A DNA stretch of 64,000 bases from Amorphophallus konjac (taxonomy: Eukaryota > Streptophyta > Magnoliopsida > Alismatales > Araceae), in NCBI GenBank assembly GCA_022559845.1, contig CM040121.1:568404140-568468139 (forward strand), in the 5' to 3' direction. Position 1 is the first letter of the stretch, and the number at the start of each line of letters is the position of its first letter. Below, piece by piece: positions 10,801-25,800 of the stretch. The notes beneath the pieces are model-generated. The model made no database searches and was not told where the DNA came from. It saw only the letters and a program-made list of their open reading frames with translations. Position numbers and translations under genes: made by a program.

Positions 10801-13800
10801 ACATGTAGTTGCATGTTGCATGGCTGAATAGAAAGGATTGGATAATAAGGGAAGGACGATAGCTTCAAAAAAAAAAGTGAACAACAATCTAGGTATTGAA
10901 ATCACAGGAGAGATGAACTACATACGTGCTGGAGAGGGGTAAAATCAGCGGCCCAAAGATATGTGGTCCGGAGCGGCCCAATAAGGTCCATTCTCGACCC
11001 AAACAGGCCGGACTCCCCAAGTGATAGCCCCTTTAACTGACCCACTTAATTTGAAGCCCAAACTTGCTCGGCCCAATACTTCCTAGGCGGCCTTCAAGCC
11101 TGGAAACCGAGTAACGGTCGCTCGGGAGGATCCCAAGCGGGATCCGAGCGTAACCGACCGATGACGCCTCCGTCACCCGGGAAGAGTCCTAACGGGCGCC
11201 CCACGTTCGACTCGGCCACCAGACGCCTAGCCAGGCGGATGTTACGCTGTCACCCGGAGCAGGAAACTCAAAGGGATAAGGGAGAGCAAGAGTCCTCAGG
11301 TTATGAAAAGCCCACAACAATGACGTAACTCCCCCTAGTCCCTCAAGCTTCCTTGACTCTAGTACGGGACGAGCGACTATATAAACCTCAAGGAAACCCT
11401 CCAGAAAGGTAAGCCAATCTGAGCACTAAAATCACGCTTGTTAGTGGAGAGCGATCCCATGCCCATCTCTTTCCTCCTCCCACACTTCTTCCACTTGCGC
11501 TCTATCAATTTGTTGACTTAGGCATCGGAGAGTTTTCCCCGGGGTCACAACCCTGGGCTCCTCTAATCCGTTTCCTACCTTGCAGTATCCTCACTGGTGG
11601 CAGGCGATCGAAGCTCATCAAGGATCGTACGGCTCAGACTCCAGCACGAGATCACGCCTCTTCACGTGCTTAGAAATGCCAAAGCAGTACTGGCCTTCTG
11701 GCTTCAACATGCTAACTTCAGGCCAAGGACAAGACATATCTTTTACTCCTCTCCAATTTGTCCAACTATACCATTGTGTCACATGCGGAAAAAAATGCGA
11801 ACACACCGATGATGAATTAAAATTTGCAGGGTTTTGGGTATCATCAGCATGTTTATTTACATTCATTTATTTCGCGCTTTTTGTTTATCAAACGATTAAG
11901 GGCTCGTGTACTGGGCTTTTCCCCACTGACCGGAGTCGATGTTAATTTGCATCGCCATAAAGTTCGAACACCTTTAATTAACTGTCAAAGAACGCCTTTT
12001 GTCTCTATGCATTGTCACATAAATGATCTTGATGATCGCCCATTACGGGTACATACTCTTGAGGAGATATTTGAAGATTTTATTTCTTTGAACATATGTA
12101 ATTTGGAGTGCATTCAGTCTTTTAAGACCTTTACATATAGTCCTGATTATGTAATCGGGTCTTCAGGATTACATACGGTTGTAATCAGACTATTTGAATT
12201 TGCTTCAATCTGCATTTAGACCGTTCGAATTTGCTTCAATTCGGGCGACTGTTCAAAGAAAGCTTCGCCGACAGCGGCCCTCCAAGGTCGATCGCGGGAC
12301 TGCTGGCACTCAAGCATGCACAGGGGGAAAAGCTGTGGGTTTACATCAATCGCTTTAAGTCAGAAGCCCTGCGCATCCCCCGCCTAGACGTGGCCTCAGC
12401 CATTACCGCATTGACTGGAGGCACCCGCGACGAAAATCTCCGACGAGAATTAGTACTCCACCCCCCTCCTCTCTCGCCGACTTGGTGACCCTGGCTCTGT
12501 GCCACGCAGAGTGCGAAGAGGTCCTCAACGCATGCCAAGACCCAATAAGCTCGGTGGGGGCGAGAACGAGAAAAGAAGCGACCGTCCGAGCAAGGCTCGG
12601 GCCAGGGGAAGCGGAGGAATCAAGAAGGAGACCGAAAAGAGCTTCCGCGCAAGTTTGAGCGGTACACTCCTTTGTCCGCCCCCGTCTACGAGATATATAA
12701 AGACATCAAGGACTCGGGCCTTCTTCACCAACCCAAGCCGAGGAAGGCCGACCCAAGAAGCCGCATCCGTCGCAAGCATTGTCAATTTCACAGCGACCAC
12801 GTTCACCACACTGGTGACTGTCAACAGCTCAAGGACGAGATCGAGCACCTCGTCCGCCAAGGACACCTCTCCCGGTATGTGTCCAAGCAACGAAGGATCG
12901 CGGAGTCACCCAAGAAGAGATTGACAATCGCCCCCGTGGAGTCCACATCAACGTTATCTCGGGGGGGGGGGGGGGGGAGGGTCAGCCGCAGGAGAGGACA
13001 GCAGCCGAGGGAGAAAGCGTCATGCCAAGCAAGCCAGCAGGGCCTCCGAGCCCCCCAAAGCTTCGCCGACAAGCGAGCAGCAGGCCCTGGTGTTCTCCGA
13101 CCAAGACCTGGAAGGGGTAGTCACCCCGCACGATGACGCCCTTGAAATCTCGACTACTATAAACCATTGTAACGTAGATAAGATTCTAGTAGACAATGGT
13201 AGTGCCCCTGATGTTCTGGCATATGAATGTTTCTTAAAGATGGGTGAGAACCCATCGAGGCTCCGCCCGATTGAACCCGCCTCTGTGGGTTCAACGGCCA
13301 GGCAACATTTCCCGAGGGAGCCCTAAGCCTACCTGTCACCCTCGGTACCCCTCCCAAAACCGTTACATTCATGGCAAACTTTGTGGTGATGTCGGCCTAT
13401 AATGCCATCTTCGACCGAGATATTATCGGCCGGATAAAGGCAGTGCCCTCCACCTATCACCAGAAAATGAAGTTTACCACCAAATACGGTACTGGGGAAG
13501 TCCGAGGTAACCAGGCAATAGCTAGAAGGTGCTATGTAATCTCGATCGAAGCCGTAGGGCCTGAAGAAAAAAATAAAGAGTTTGGCGTAATCGAGGATAA
13601 AATGACGACAAGCAAGCCCGGCGGGGAGCTTCTGTCAATCTTCCTCAGAGATGACCCGACTCTCGAGGTTAAAATTGGGGCAGACTTATCACCCATTGTA
13701 CAACAATGGTATAAAGACTTCCTTTCTAAGTATATTCAAGTCTTCGCATGGTCTGACGATGATCTTCCCGGGATTCCCGAGGAGATGGTGATGCACTAGC

Positions 13801-16800
13801 TCAACCTCGACCCATTGGTGAAACCTGTCTAGCAGCGAAGGAGGCACACCCCAGAAAAATAGGCGGTCATTAAAGAGCAGATTAATAAGGAGAAGAAAAC
13901 CGGGTTATTTCCCCCGGTCCTTTACCCGACGTGGCTCGCTAATGTCATACTGGTACCGAAAGCTTCAGGCAAATGGCAGATGTGCGTGGACTTCACCGAC
14001 CTCAATAAAGTCACTCCGAAGGACTGCTATCCATTACCGAGCATCGACCAACTGGTCGATTCAACCACGGGTGATGAGCTCCTCAGTTTTCTGGATGCCT
14101 ACTCAGGATACCATCATATCCGGATGAACCCCGAAGACACTGAGAAGACCGCCTTCGTCACCGACTTCGACGTATACTGCTACACCTGAATGCCCTTTGG
14201 GCTAAAAAATGCCGGAGTCACTTATCAGAGGTTGGTCAACCAGATCTTCGAAGACCAGATCGAGCGGAACGTCGAGGCCTATATTGACGACATACTCGTC
14301 AAGACACCCAAGGCCGAGGACCATTTCGACGACCTGGCCGAGACCTTCAACACCCTCCAGAGGTACAAGATGAAGCTTAATGCAACCAAGTGTGCCTTCG
14401 GAGTTAGATCCGGAAAGTTCTTGGGGTTTCTGGTGACCCAACGAGAGATCGAGGCCAACCCCGACAAGATCCAGGCCATCCTGGACATGCGGCCACCTGC
14501 CTACGTCAAGGATGTTCAGCGCCTGACAGGAAGAATTGCGGCACTCAACCGTTTTCTGTCCCGAGCGACGGAACGATGCCTGCCCTTCTTCAAATTGCTG
14601 AAAGGGCCCAAGCTGGCATCAGCTACCTTCGCCTGGGACAGGGAATGCCAGAAAATATTTTCCGAGCTAAACGAGTTTCTGGCCTCACCGCCAGTGTTGT
14701 CAAAGCCAGTGCCCGGAGAGACACTATACCTATATCTCTCGACAACTCCCTCTACCGTAAGCTCGATCTTAGTTCGAGACGACCGAGGAGTGCAGAACCC
14801 AATCTACTACGTCAGTAAGGTGCTCCTTGAGGCCGAAAGAAGATATCCCGCTGTTTGCGACCGCGGGGAGTCACTTGTCGTTTTGTCCTTGCGGCGGGGG
14901 TGTACACTCGCCTTTTACGGAAGGGCGAGATAGGTTGACTGGGCGCGCGGGGATTCCGGGGGTGTTGAGAAGAAGGCAGAGAGAACAATGAGAACGCACT
15001 GGAAGGGATGGCGTATGGTTCATCATTCTGGGGGACTGGGACAGGGATGGCTGGGTGGAATGCGGGCATGCCAGTCGATTTCTCGACAATCACCTATGGA
15101 ACCGAGGATTGACCGGGGAAGCGTCGCCAGGACGCGGCACGTGGCTCGAGGGATCGGGCGACATGTGGATAGAAGGGGTTCCACGGGTGCGAGTGCGCAG
15201 GCGATTATGGAGATTCGTGTATTGGACGTCTTTCCCCACCGGTCGCAAGCAACCAGTGTTTATTTTACATCGGATTGAATCCGAACACCTTTGTTTCTAC
15301 TGCCGAAGAGAGAGTCAGGGACCCTGGGAGCCGCGACGTCGGGAGGGCTTAGTCCGTGCAACAGCGACAGGGCAACAGCAACACAACAGGGATAACTGGG
15401 GGCAGAGAGCCTGGTTCCAACGAGGCGGGGAATCCGCTCCCTGACTGGATTACATGACTTATATGCCATAAAAGGCATTTATATGAGGGCATGAGAGCCC
15501 GATTACAATTGCTTGCAAGCCACGGGACAATTCCGACATTCATGACGGTCCCCGGGTCATTGCATTATTGTGTGGGTAGTTCCGTACCTGTACATAGTGT
15601 CCGTTAGAGGACCTGTGATTCAGCAGGATGCCGCCCGAGGGGTGTCACAATGTCTTCCCGTCATGAGACAGTGTCGAGGTCGGGACAGCAGGGGTGCCGT
15701 AGACACTGTTGTGACTGGAGTAGCTGCCAATCAGGTGCCGGGGGCACAGTTGTGACTGGAGTTGTTGAGTGGTTGGGTGCCACGGGCCCCGATATGACTG
15801 GAGTAACTGGCAGTCGGGTGCCGGGGGCACCGTTGTGACTGGAGTTGTTGAGTGGTCGGGTGTCGCGGGTCCCGATGTGACTGGAGTAGCTGGCAGCCGG
15901 GTGCCGGGGGCACCGTTGTGACTGAGTGGCTGAGTGGTAGGGTGCCGCGGGCCCCGATGTGACTGGAGTAGCTGGCAGTCGGGTGCCGGGGGCACCGTTG
16001 TGACTGAAGGAGGTGGGCGCCGGGAGACCTCGATGGTCGTGCTCGGGGCCCGATGTGACTGGTAGCCGGGTGCCGGAGGCACCGTTGCGACTGAAGGAGG
16101 CAGGCGCCGTGAAGAGGCTGAGACCCGAGTATATGTACATGTGTTCAACTGGTTTCATGCTGTATGAGAGCCACGTGGGCTTTACAAATGGGCCGAGGAG
16201 GCCGAAGTACAATGGGCGCAAGCCGCGGGACAATTCCGACACGTGGGTCGGTCCCCGGGTCAATGCGTAATAAGGCGGATATCCGCGTGTTTTACAGAGG
16301 CTCTCCATGAGGAGATCGAGACAAGCCCGACTACCTAGGTGGCAGGGGCGGTTGTGGGCTGGCGTCTGACGACAGTCGGACGTGGCTCAAGGTGAGCAGT
16401 CGGGTCCGGGCCTTGGAAGACGAGTGTCGTCATGCTGGGGAGTCGAGGCCGGCCCCGGGAATATTACTCCCGGGCCAGGGTCCGGCTAACTCGAGTCATC
16501 AGTCAGAGCGGTCGGCGGTCAGCTCGGGGCGAGCAGTGGGCACTCGGTTCCGTGTCGAAAGCAGGTGCGACATCATTGCGTATGCGTAGCCACTGTGAGT
16601 TGTCATACGCGGGCGGACCCGGGATGCGGGTGTGTTCGCCGTTGTCATAACGCCTTATACGCGACGGGCATGGACTTGTGTGAGATAGCTAGACGCCGCG
16701 TGAGGGGAGTACGTGCGACATACCCTCGGCGTGTACGAGCCGATCAACAAGCCAACCACGCGCGCACTTTAGCTCCTCGCGTCCCCGACCCTTACCGGAG

Positions 16801-19800
16801 GCCTCGGGAGTCCGAGGGCGCGACAGTTAGGTCGGAGGGTGTTGCATTGCATCTCCTTCCATTCCATGTTGCATTGCATTCCATTGCCTTTGAGCTCCCT
16901 AGGGGGGGCTTTTATAAGGGAAGATGAAGGGTCATGGGGGGGTTTATGCGGACCAAGTTGAGGGTCCAACTTGATCCGGGTAAACCCCTCAAAAACATAT
17001 TTTTTTATTATTTTTTTTGTGTTTAACAGAGTGGGGGAGGGAGGGTTTAGGCGGACCAGCCCAAGGGGCTGGTCTGGTCCGCCTAAACCCCTCCCCCAGG
17101 GGGTTTAGGCGGACCGGACCCAAGGCTGGATCTGGTCCGCCTAAATCCCTCCCCGGAGGGGTTTAGGCAGAGGAAAAAATATTTTTTTTATTTTCTGTGG
17201 GGTTTAGGCGGACCAACTTTGGGGGTGAGGCTGGTCCGCCTAAACCCCTCCCCAGGGGATGTTTACGCAGGCTAGGTTGAGGGGTGAAGCTGGTGTGAAG
17301 CTGGTCCGCCTAAACCCCCTCCCATCGGGGGTTTACGCTGGCTAGGTTGAGGGGTGAAGCTGGTCCGCCTAAACCCCCCCAAGGGGTTTAGGCGGGTTTG
17401 ACTGGGGGGTTTGACTGGGGCTTAATTGGGGTTTGACTGGGGTTGGCTGAGGGTTTGACTGGGGGTTGACTGTGGGTTTGACTGGGGGTTTGACCGAGGG
17501 TTTGACTGAGGGTTTGACCGAGGGTTTGACTGAGGGTTTTACTGGGGTTTAACTGGGGTTTGACTAGGGGTTGACTGAGGATTTGACTGGGGTTTGACTG
17601 GGTGTTGACTGAGGGTTGACTGGGGGTTGACTGAGGGTTTGACTGGGGGTTGACTGAGGGTTTTACTGGGGGTTTAACTGGGGTTTGACCAGCTATAAAC
17701 AGGTCGATCCGCGTGCGAGGCCGCACGATGGTGGTGCATGACACGGTGGGTTATTGGGAGTCCTGAGTCGAGCTCCGACTTCCTGTAGAGTGGTTGGAGC
17801 ATACGCGCCTACCAGGGGCTCGGGGAAATTCCCGACACGCATGCGTGGGCCGTATACGGGTGCTATGAGCTCCTGAAGCTTGTGGTTGGCCCGAATGGGT
17901 CTTCCTTTGACTTCAGAGGGCTGGAGGGAGGTGACTCGAGGGTAGACCCCGGCCTCACTGCTGGGAGCCACATGGCGTGGCTCGTAGTAAGGGTGCCCCC
18001 GGGTCTGCTCGGGTAGCTGTGTTGAACGCGGGCAAACCCGCAAACTGAGTGATCGGCGATGGGCCCGATCGACTGTTGATGTTGCCGTGGATCACGGCTA
18101 ACTAGTTAGGACCCTTGGTTGGGCCCGGTGACTGGGGCGTCGACATGATGATGCCGTTTGTCCGGTGGTCGGGGTGACCCTCGCTCCTTGGCGAAGAGTC
18201 GTATGATGCGGCAGGCTGTTCTGAGTCTCGAGTTAACCCGGTTGTTGAGATGTCGGTGGTATAAAACCATAGGCAGGGTATTTGGGGGTGATCCCCGAAT
18301 CTCTTCAGAGTGCCGCTTGATGCGGCAGGTTGTCCCAAACCTTAGATCCGGCTCGGTTACCGGGAAACTGGCTGGTGTAGTGCCTTGTGCTCGGGGGTGA
18401 TCCCCAGTGGTTATGTTGTGCCGCTTGACCCGGCGAAGTGTCTCGATTTCTGAGCTCAACTTGGCTATTAGAGCAGCTTTGGCGATATGCCGTTTTGCTC
18501 TATTCAAGAGGTATTTCCCTATGCTTAATCCTCGATTAATTCGAGAAATAAGTCGGTACCAACACCCGCAATCGAGAAACTCGTGCTAGCGTTGGTGACC
18601 TCGACCAAGCGCCTCCGGCCCTACTTCCAAGGACACACCATCGTGGTGCTGACAGGTGAACCCCTGAGGAAGATTTTGGCTCACCCCGAAGCTTCTGCTC
18701 GACTCGTCAGATGGGCGAGACTGCTCGGGGCCTACGACATCTCTTACCGACCCCGCACGGCCATTAAGAGGCAAGCACTCGCGGATTTTATCGCGGAGAG
18801 TGTTGTCTCGCCTGAGGAAACGTCCCAACCGACATCCGGCCCTGCCTGGGACCTGTCGTGGATGGATCCTCAAATTCGACCGGCTGCGGCGCCGATATTC
18901 TTCTCAGATCCCCAGAAGGAACGGAACTGCACTACGCTCTAAATTCAGCTTCCCGGTATCTAACAACGTCTCCGAATACGAGGCCCTAATTTCTGGGGCC
19001 AGGATGGCCCGACGCCTGGGAGCCGAGCGAGTCAGAATACACAATGATTCTCAGTTAGTCGCCAGTCAGATCAACGGAGACTACGAGGCTCGGGAACAGC
19101 AAATGATCAAGTACCTTCAGCTGGTAAAGGAGATAGCCCGACTGTTCGAGGATTTTCAGGTGATTCGAATAGCTCGGGAAGAAAGTTCCCGAGCGGACGC
19201 CCTCTCTCGTTTGGCCTCCTCTCTCAGCCTAGAAGGGACCTGGTCGGTCCTCCTCGAGGAATTAGAACGACCCAGCGTGGAAACCGAGCCCGTGGCCATT
19301 GTGCAAATTTCATCTGATGACTCGAGGGCTCCATATGTGTCATGGCTGCGTAACTCCCAAGAGCCTACCGACCCATGGGAAGCCAGAAGACTAAAGTATC
19401 AAGCTCGACATTTCGTCCTCCTGGACAAAACCCTTTATAGAAGATCCTATGCCGGTGTTACGGGGGTTTTATACCGATGACCGGGATCAGGGAAGGAATA
19501 AAGCGGGAGAAGGAAAAATACGGGAGTTTGCTGTATCTCGGGTATCCTCCTTCACGCCCGTATACCTCTCACGGCGGTATCGGGCACTCTCCTTTTTTAC
19601 GGAAAGTCGAGAGGGGTCGAATGGCATGAGAAGTTTCTGGGGGTATAGGTTAACTGGGTAGGGGTGCGGACGTGCAAGTCGATTTCTCGACAATCACCCA
19701 TGGAACCGAAGGTTGACTGGGAAAGCGTCGCCAGGACGCGACACGTGGGCTCGGGCAGTCGGGCGACACGTGGAGAGAAGAGGTTTCATGGATGGGAGTG

Positions 19801-22800
19801 CGCAGGCGATTGTGAGGAATCGTGTACTGGACGTCTTTCCCCACCGACCGCAAGCGGTCGGTGTTTATTTACATCGGATTGAATTCGAACACCTTTTTTC
19901 CGTGCTGAAGAGAAGTTTGTATATGTCTGAAGACGTGTATAGGGGGCCGGGGGCATCCTGCAGCTATGAGGGCACATTTGACTGGGAGGTTTGATTTACT
20001 GGAGTGGGAGACGCCGGACACACACTGGGTAGTGCAGGAGGAGGGTGAGACCCGGGTACGGGTGCGTGTGTTCAACTGGTTTTATACTTTATGGAAGCCA
20101 CGAGGGCTTTACAAATGGGCCTAGGAGGCCAAAGTACAACCGGTGCAAACCACGGGACAATTCCGACACGTGGGTCGGTCCCCGAGTCAATGCATAGCAA
20201 GGCGAACATCCGCGTGTTTTTACATAGGCTCTCCTCGAGGCGAGGGACGTGCCCGATTTGCCGAGCCGATTTGTCGAGGGAGGGCTAGACTAGATGGCAG
20301 GGAGAGATACTGGTCGTCGCCTGAAGGAGGGCCGGACGCTGCTCGGGATGACCAGTCTGGTACCGGTCCTGAGGGGCGAGTATCTTCATGCTGGGGAGTC
20401 TAGGCCAGTCCCGGGAAGGTGGCTCCTGGGCCAAGGTCCGGCTAACTCCAGTCATCGGTCAGAGCGGTCGGCGGCCAACTCGAGACGAGCGATGGGCACG
20501 CGGTTCCGTGACAAAGGTAAGTGCGGCACCATGGCGCATGTGTGAATGTCGTAGGTTGTCATATGCGGGCAGACCCAGGATGCGGGTGTGTTTGCCGTTG
20601 TCGTAGCACCTTACGTGTGACGGAGGTGGGCTTGTGTGAGATGGCTAAACGCCGTATGAGAGAAGTGCGAGCGACATACCCTCGGCATGTGTGAGGCGAT
20701 CAACAAGCCAACCACGCGCGCACACTTAGCTCCCTGCGTCCTCGATCCTTGCTGGATGCCTGCGGAATTCCGAGGGTGCAGCAGTTAGATCGTAGGTTGT
20801 TGCCTTCGTCCATCTCCCTGTGTATATCTATGTCTCGGTACCGATCCGAAACCGGACCCTAACACTGTAGCAGGTCCGAAACCTATTAAATAATAGTTTT
20901 TTAATGGTTTCGGACAAAACCATTAAAGGTTTCGGCCGAAATTGACCTGTTTCGGTCAGAAACCATCCAGTTTCGGTCGAAACCATAGAGAATTACTATT
21001 TTTTTTAATTTTTTGAATGGTTTCAACCGGTTTCGGCCGAAACCGAAACCGATACCAAAACCGGTACGTATCGGTTTCGGTACCGGCCGAAACCGGTACC
21101 GAAACCGATACTGCCATCCTTGGTCTGGAGCGCTCCCAAGGGGGGCTTTTATAGGGGAAGATGAAGGGTCAGGAGGGATTAGGCGGACCAAGTTGAAGGG
21201 CAAACTTCGTCTGCGTAAACCCTTGCAAAAAGTATTTTTTTTGTTTACTGAGTGGGGAGGGAGGGTTTAGGCGGACCAACCCAGGTGCTTTCTTCCCCGT
21301 GATTTCTAGGCCGAGGCAAGGTCGAGAGGGGGCGATTTTGTGCCGGGAATGGAAAATCATGCTTTGGGGTGTGAGTGGCCGATCTAGCGTTTTAATCCGC
21401 CATTTTGTGGTTTGTGGCATTGGGGGCTTGGGAGCAAGGTTCCCTTTTGTTTCCCCTTCACCCGGGGGTGAATGGGGCGTGGAATGGCGATTTTGGGGTT
21501 TTCCCGCCTTTCTCGGTTTTCTGGAACGTTGACGGTCATTCCAGTGACCGCCACTTCCTTCTAGCGGTCCCCATACGATCGTTTCAATCGTCCCGTGCGT
21601 GAGTTGGGCCTGGCGGCCATACGATGAACCGCCAGAGCCCAGGTGGCGGCCGAAGGGCCGACCCCCAGCCGAGTTGGCCGGCGTGGCCTTCGAGGCGTTT
21701 TTGACCGTTGGAGGTTTTGGGGGTCTGGCGGCCGAAGGTACGCCCGCCTCATGCCCATTGGCGGCCCTATATAGGACCGTTTTCACCTCCGCAACCCAGA
21801 GGGTGGCGGTCTATATTGAGACCGCTAAATCCCTTTGGCGGCCTAAAGCTAAACCGTAGCCCTTGTGGCGGCCCAAAGGTGGACCGCCAGCGGTTTACGC
21901 CCGATTGGAGTTTTAGCGGTTTAACAAAGGACGGCTAGCCCTTGTGGCAGCCCAAAGGTGGACCGCCAGCGGTTTATGCCCAACCGGAGTTATGTTTTTC
22001 CGATTCGAGTCTCGAGTGAGTGGACCTCGATCCGCATGCTGACCCGTGGTCTGACTGATGCTGGGCATCATGTGGGGGCCACATGTTAGGGTGCCGTGGG
22101 ATCCCGAGAGGTGGTATTCTCGGCTTGTGTCACCGTGAGTCGGTGTTGGTACGAGGAGCGGTCCTTGTACTTTGTCCGGTTTAGACGTTGTTTTCCGTTG
22201 ACTAGAGAGTCTACTCCTTCAGTGACCCTCCACTAGTCATAGCCTTCCCACACGCGAGTGGTCCCACCAGGGAGTGGTGACGAGGCTACCCCGAGAGACG
22301 GTTTTTAGACTGGTTTCCGTAGGGCCCCACGTTTGACGCCAGAGTCCAGCTGAGGGGAAACCAGTTAGAGGGCCAGACCTAGGGCGTATGGTCTGTGTGT
22401 GCACACGTGGTTGGGGGCGGTTGGACCCGCGCTGACGAGCGCGACCCCAGCTAGTCACTTGTTATGTGGTTACTTGTACGGTGTCTCAGTTCCCGCTGGG
22501 CCGGAGGGAGACATCCGAGGCGCGATTTAAGACGTCAGTGGACGCATCCGGCCTTACTTCTAGTGGGTTGGTACTCCTATCTTTGTCTGGTAGCGACTCT
22601 TGGGTTTTGACGAGTTGTCTTGATTTTTGTGCCGTGCGTTCGGTACTAGACATAGTAGAGCTTTTCCGTTTATTTATTCTTGCAGCTCTCCGTTCTACGT
22701 CCTGCTAATAGTAGCTTGTGGTTACTTTCCGCGTAGTTTCTCAGTTTGCGAGGTGGGGACCAAATGATCCCTGCTGAGCCTTTTGTTTAAAGCTCATTCC

Positions 22801-25800
22801 CTGCGTGTTTTCCGCGTTTCAGGTGAGACGAGGCTTCAGGGGAACGCTTCCGAGGCTCCACGTGGTTCAGGTGCCCAGGGTTAGTCTCCGGTTGCCAGTT
22901 CCGGGGTATGCCCCGCGTAGTTGTATCTTTCTCTTCGGACTGTACTAGTTGTGGACTACTGTTATATTTTAGACTGCTGTTATTATTGTGGACCATGTGA
23001 TTTAATTAATGTCATTATTAATTTCCTGCTTATTCATGTTAATTGTGTTGTTCTACAACTATTTTAGATTCTTGTGTATCTCCACACCATCCCTTTTAAC
23101 CCTTCCGAGTCTTCGGGCTCGTGGGTGGCGGTTCGGGATTCGGGTTATCGGGTCTCTCCCGGTATTCGGATCACGGGTCGTTACAACTGGTATCAGAGCA
23201 TGGTTGTGGATATATATAAGAATCGTAAATAGTTGCAATGGTCCACTAGTCCACAATGATGTTGTACAGTTGGCACTGGCTAAGGGCATCGTGTGTTTTA
23301 TTAATTTCGCCATTTTTCGTGTCTTCTGTCTTTTTGCAGTAGGCGAGTATGGCGTCGAGGCAGAGGACTCGCTTTCAACAGGGACAGTCGACAGAGGAGC
23401 AGGAAGAGCAGAGCAGAGTGCCACCAGTTACCACCCAGGCAGGGGATGCAGCGAGAGTTCCGAGGGCCGAGGATTTCTTTCGGAGTATGTTTCAGGCCAT
23501 GGCTCAGCAGTTCGGTGGTGATGCTGGTGAGGGCTCGTCGTCTAGGGGTGGACCCAGTCGTGCAGTGCGGGACTTTTTGCAGTTTCACCCACCCTATTAC
23601 GATGGTCAGCCAGATCCCGATGTGGCCAGGAGATGGCTTGATGAGATGGAGAGAGTGTTCAGTTCCATGAACTGTGTCGAGGAGGACAAGGTGATGTTGG
23701 CCTGTAACCAATTGTAGGGTACGGCTCGAGATTGGTGGTCTTCAGAGTGGAAGACGTCCTTTCAGTCTCGTTCGCTTCAGCAGATTGTGTGACAGGACTT
23801 TGTAAGGGTCTTCGAGCGTACCTACTGCACATCCTATGTTGGTACGCAGAAGATGCGTCAGTTTTTGGAGCTGGTTCAGGGTGACATGTCAGTGTTGCAG
23901 TACAGGGCTCGGTTTGTTGAGTTGGGCTATTATGCTCCCCATATCATGGAGAATGAGGGGTTGAAGACCGAGCAGTTCGTCCAGGGTTTGAGGCAAGATC
24001 TGAGGCACCTTCTGATGGCGAACGCTACTACTGATTTGGGGACAGCATCCCGTGTGGCGACATCTTTGGAGCTGGATATGCAGAAGATCCGCGGATAGAG
24101 AGGCCAGGGGTAGTCCCAGTCATGTCGCAGTCAGCAGACGGCTGCCCATCAGCAGAGTACCTTTCAGCACACTACGGGTAGTTCAGGAGCGTCGGTGCGG
24201 GCGGCGTCAGCGACAGGATCTGCGTCTTTTGGCTCCAAGGTCAAGAAATTTATCAAGAAGGGTTTCTATAAGAAGCGTAAGGATCAGAGGCATGCATCTT
24301 CGGGCAGTGTGCAGCAGTCGGTCCCTTATCAGCGTCAGGGATCAGTGGGTGGATCGCGGGGATCGTGTCCCCGGTGTGGCAAGTCGCATCCAGGCAGGCA
24401 GTGCACGGCGCCGGTGATTTGTTTTAGGTGTAACCAGCCAGGGCACATGGCGCGTGACTGTCCCCAGAGACCACAGCAGCAGCAGTACCCTCCGCAGCAA
24501 CAGTATCCTCAGCAGCAGAGGCCGCAACAGCATCAGCAGCAGGGGCAGTATCCGCCGCTACCCAGGTCAGCGAGTGTGGGGGGCAGGCAGAGGTCCCGAG
24601 GCCAGATTACACACATGACCAGGGCAGAGGCAGTGGCGTCGCAGCTCGTGGAAGATACCGTTATGTTTTTGGGTTGTGCGGCTCGAGTTTTGTTTGATCC
24701 TGGCGCGTCGCATTCGTTTATTTCGGAAGATTTCGCGCTGAGTATCGAGGAGCCGGTGACCCAATTATCCTGCGATTTGGCAGTGGAGTTGCCTTCTGGT
24801 GATTTTATGATCACTCCGTATTGTTTCGATGAGGTTCCTGTGTGGGTAGAAGGGCGGAGTTTGCCGGCCAAGCTTTACGCGTTGTCACTTCAGGACTTTG
24901 ATGTGATTTTGGGCATGGATTGGCTCGAGGCACATCATTCTTTGGTGGATTGTGGCTCGAAGAAGGTTTACTTCCGGCAGCTTCATGGACCTACCTTCTA
25001 CTTCCAAGGTATTAGGTCTTCCTCTTCCCGCTTTCTTATTTCGACTCTTAGGGCTCGTCGTTTGCTTGATGCGGGTTGTCAGGGTTTTCTCGCTTCTATG
25101 GTCGCGGTGGACTAGTCGGAGCCGGATGTGGAGAACATTCCGGTGGTGTGCGAGTTTCCCGATGTTTTTCCCGAGGACCTACCTGGATTACCTCCCCAGC
25201 GGGAGATTGATTTTGTGATCGAGATTGTGCCGGGTACGGGACCTTTGTCGAAGGCTCCTTACCGTATGGCTCCCGCTGAGTTGAGAGAGTTGAGGGCGCA
25301 GTTGCAGGAGTTGCTTGCCAAGAGTATATTCGTCCTAACTTTTCCCCTTGGGGTGCGCCAATGTTGTTTGTGAAGAAGAAGGATGGGAGTCTGAGGTTGT
25401 GCATTGACTACCGGCAGCTGAATGAGGTGACCGTTAAGAACAAGTATCCGTTGCCGCGGATTGATGACTTCTTCGACCAGCTTCAGTCTGCTCGAGTGTT
25501 CTCACGGATTGATTTGCGGTCCGGTTATTATCAGTTGCGGATTCGAGAGTCTGACGTGGAGAAGATTGCGTTCAGCTCGAGATATGGGCATTATGAGTTT
25601 CTGGTGATGCCGTTTGGGCTCACCAATGCCCCCGCAGCGTTTATGGACTTGATGCAGAGGGTGTTTCGTCCCTACTTGGACCAGTTCGTGGCCGTGTTTG
25701 TGGACGACATCCTTATTTATTCGCAGTCTGCAGAGGAGCATGCGTATCATTTGAGGGTTGTGTTGCAGACTTTGCAAGATCACCAGTTGTATGTTAAGCT

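Larger units (their letters stand above)
14852..18564 (-). mobile_element. Y-family solo LTR (Y1) inside T2 pol
   Basis: The insert begins TGTTTGCG and ends CCAACA, with CCCGC on both sides (14847-14851 and 18565-18569). T2 RT is continuous once it is removed. It has no coding capacity, and the two halves do not match, so it is most simply a single long LTR of 3,713 bp. The G-rich array, the TATA box (16909-16916) and the shared core are ordered correctly only on the minus strand. Confidence 0.82.

Noticed and set aside
15645..16308. Long minus-strand ORFs rich in Pro, Thr and His
   Set aside because: They read through the 83-bp tandem repeat of the Y1 LTR, and several frames are open because of the repeat.
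17388..17744. Pro/Gln/Ser repeat protein
   Set aside because: It is the translation of a 12-14 bp simple array.
14852..18564. Y1 as a DNA transposon with TGTT/AACA inverted ends
   Set aside because: Only about four terminal bases match. A 5-bp duplication, TG...CA ends, a TATA box and the shared LTR core fit a solo LTR better.
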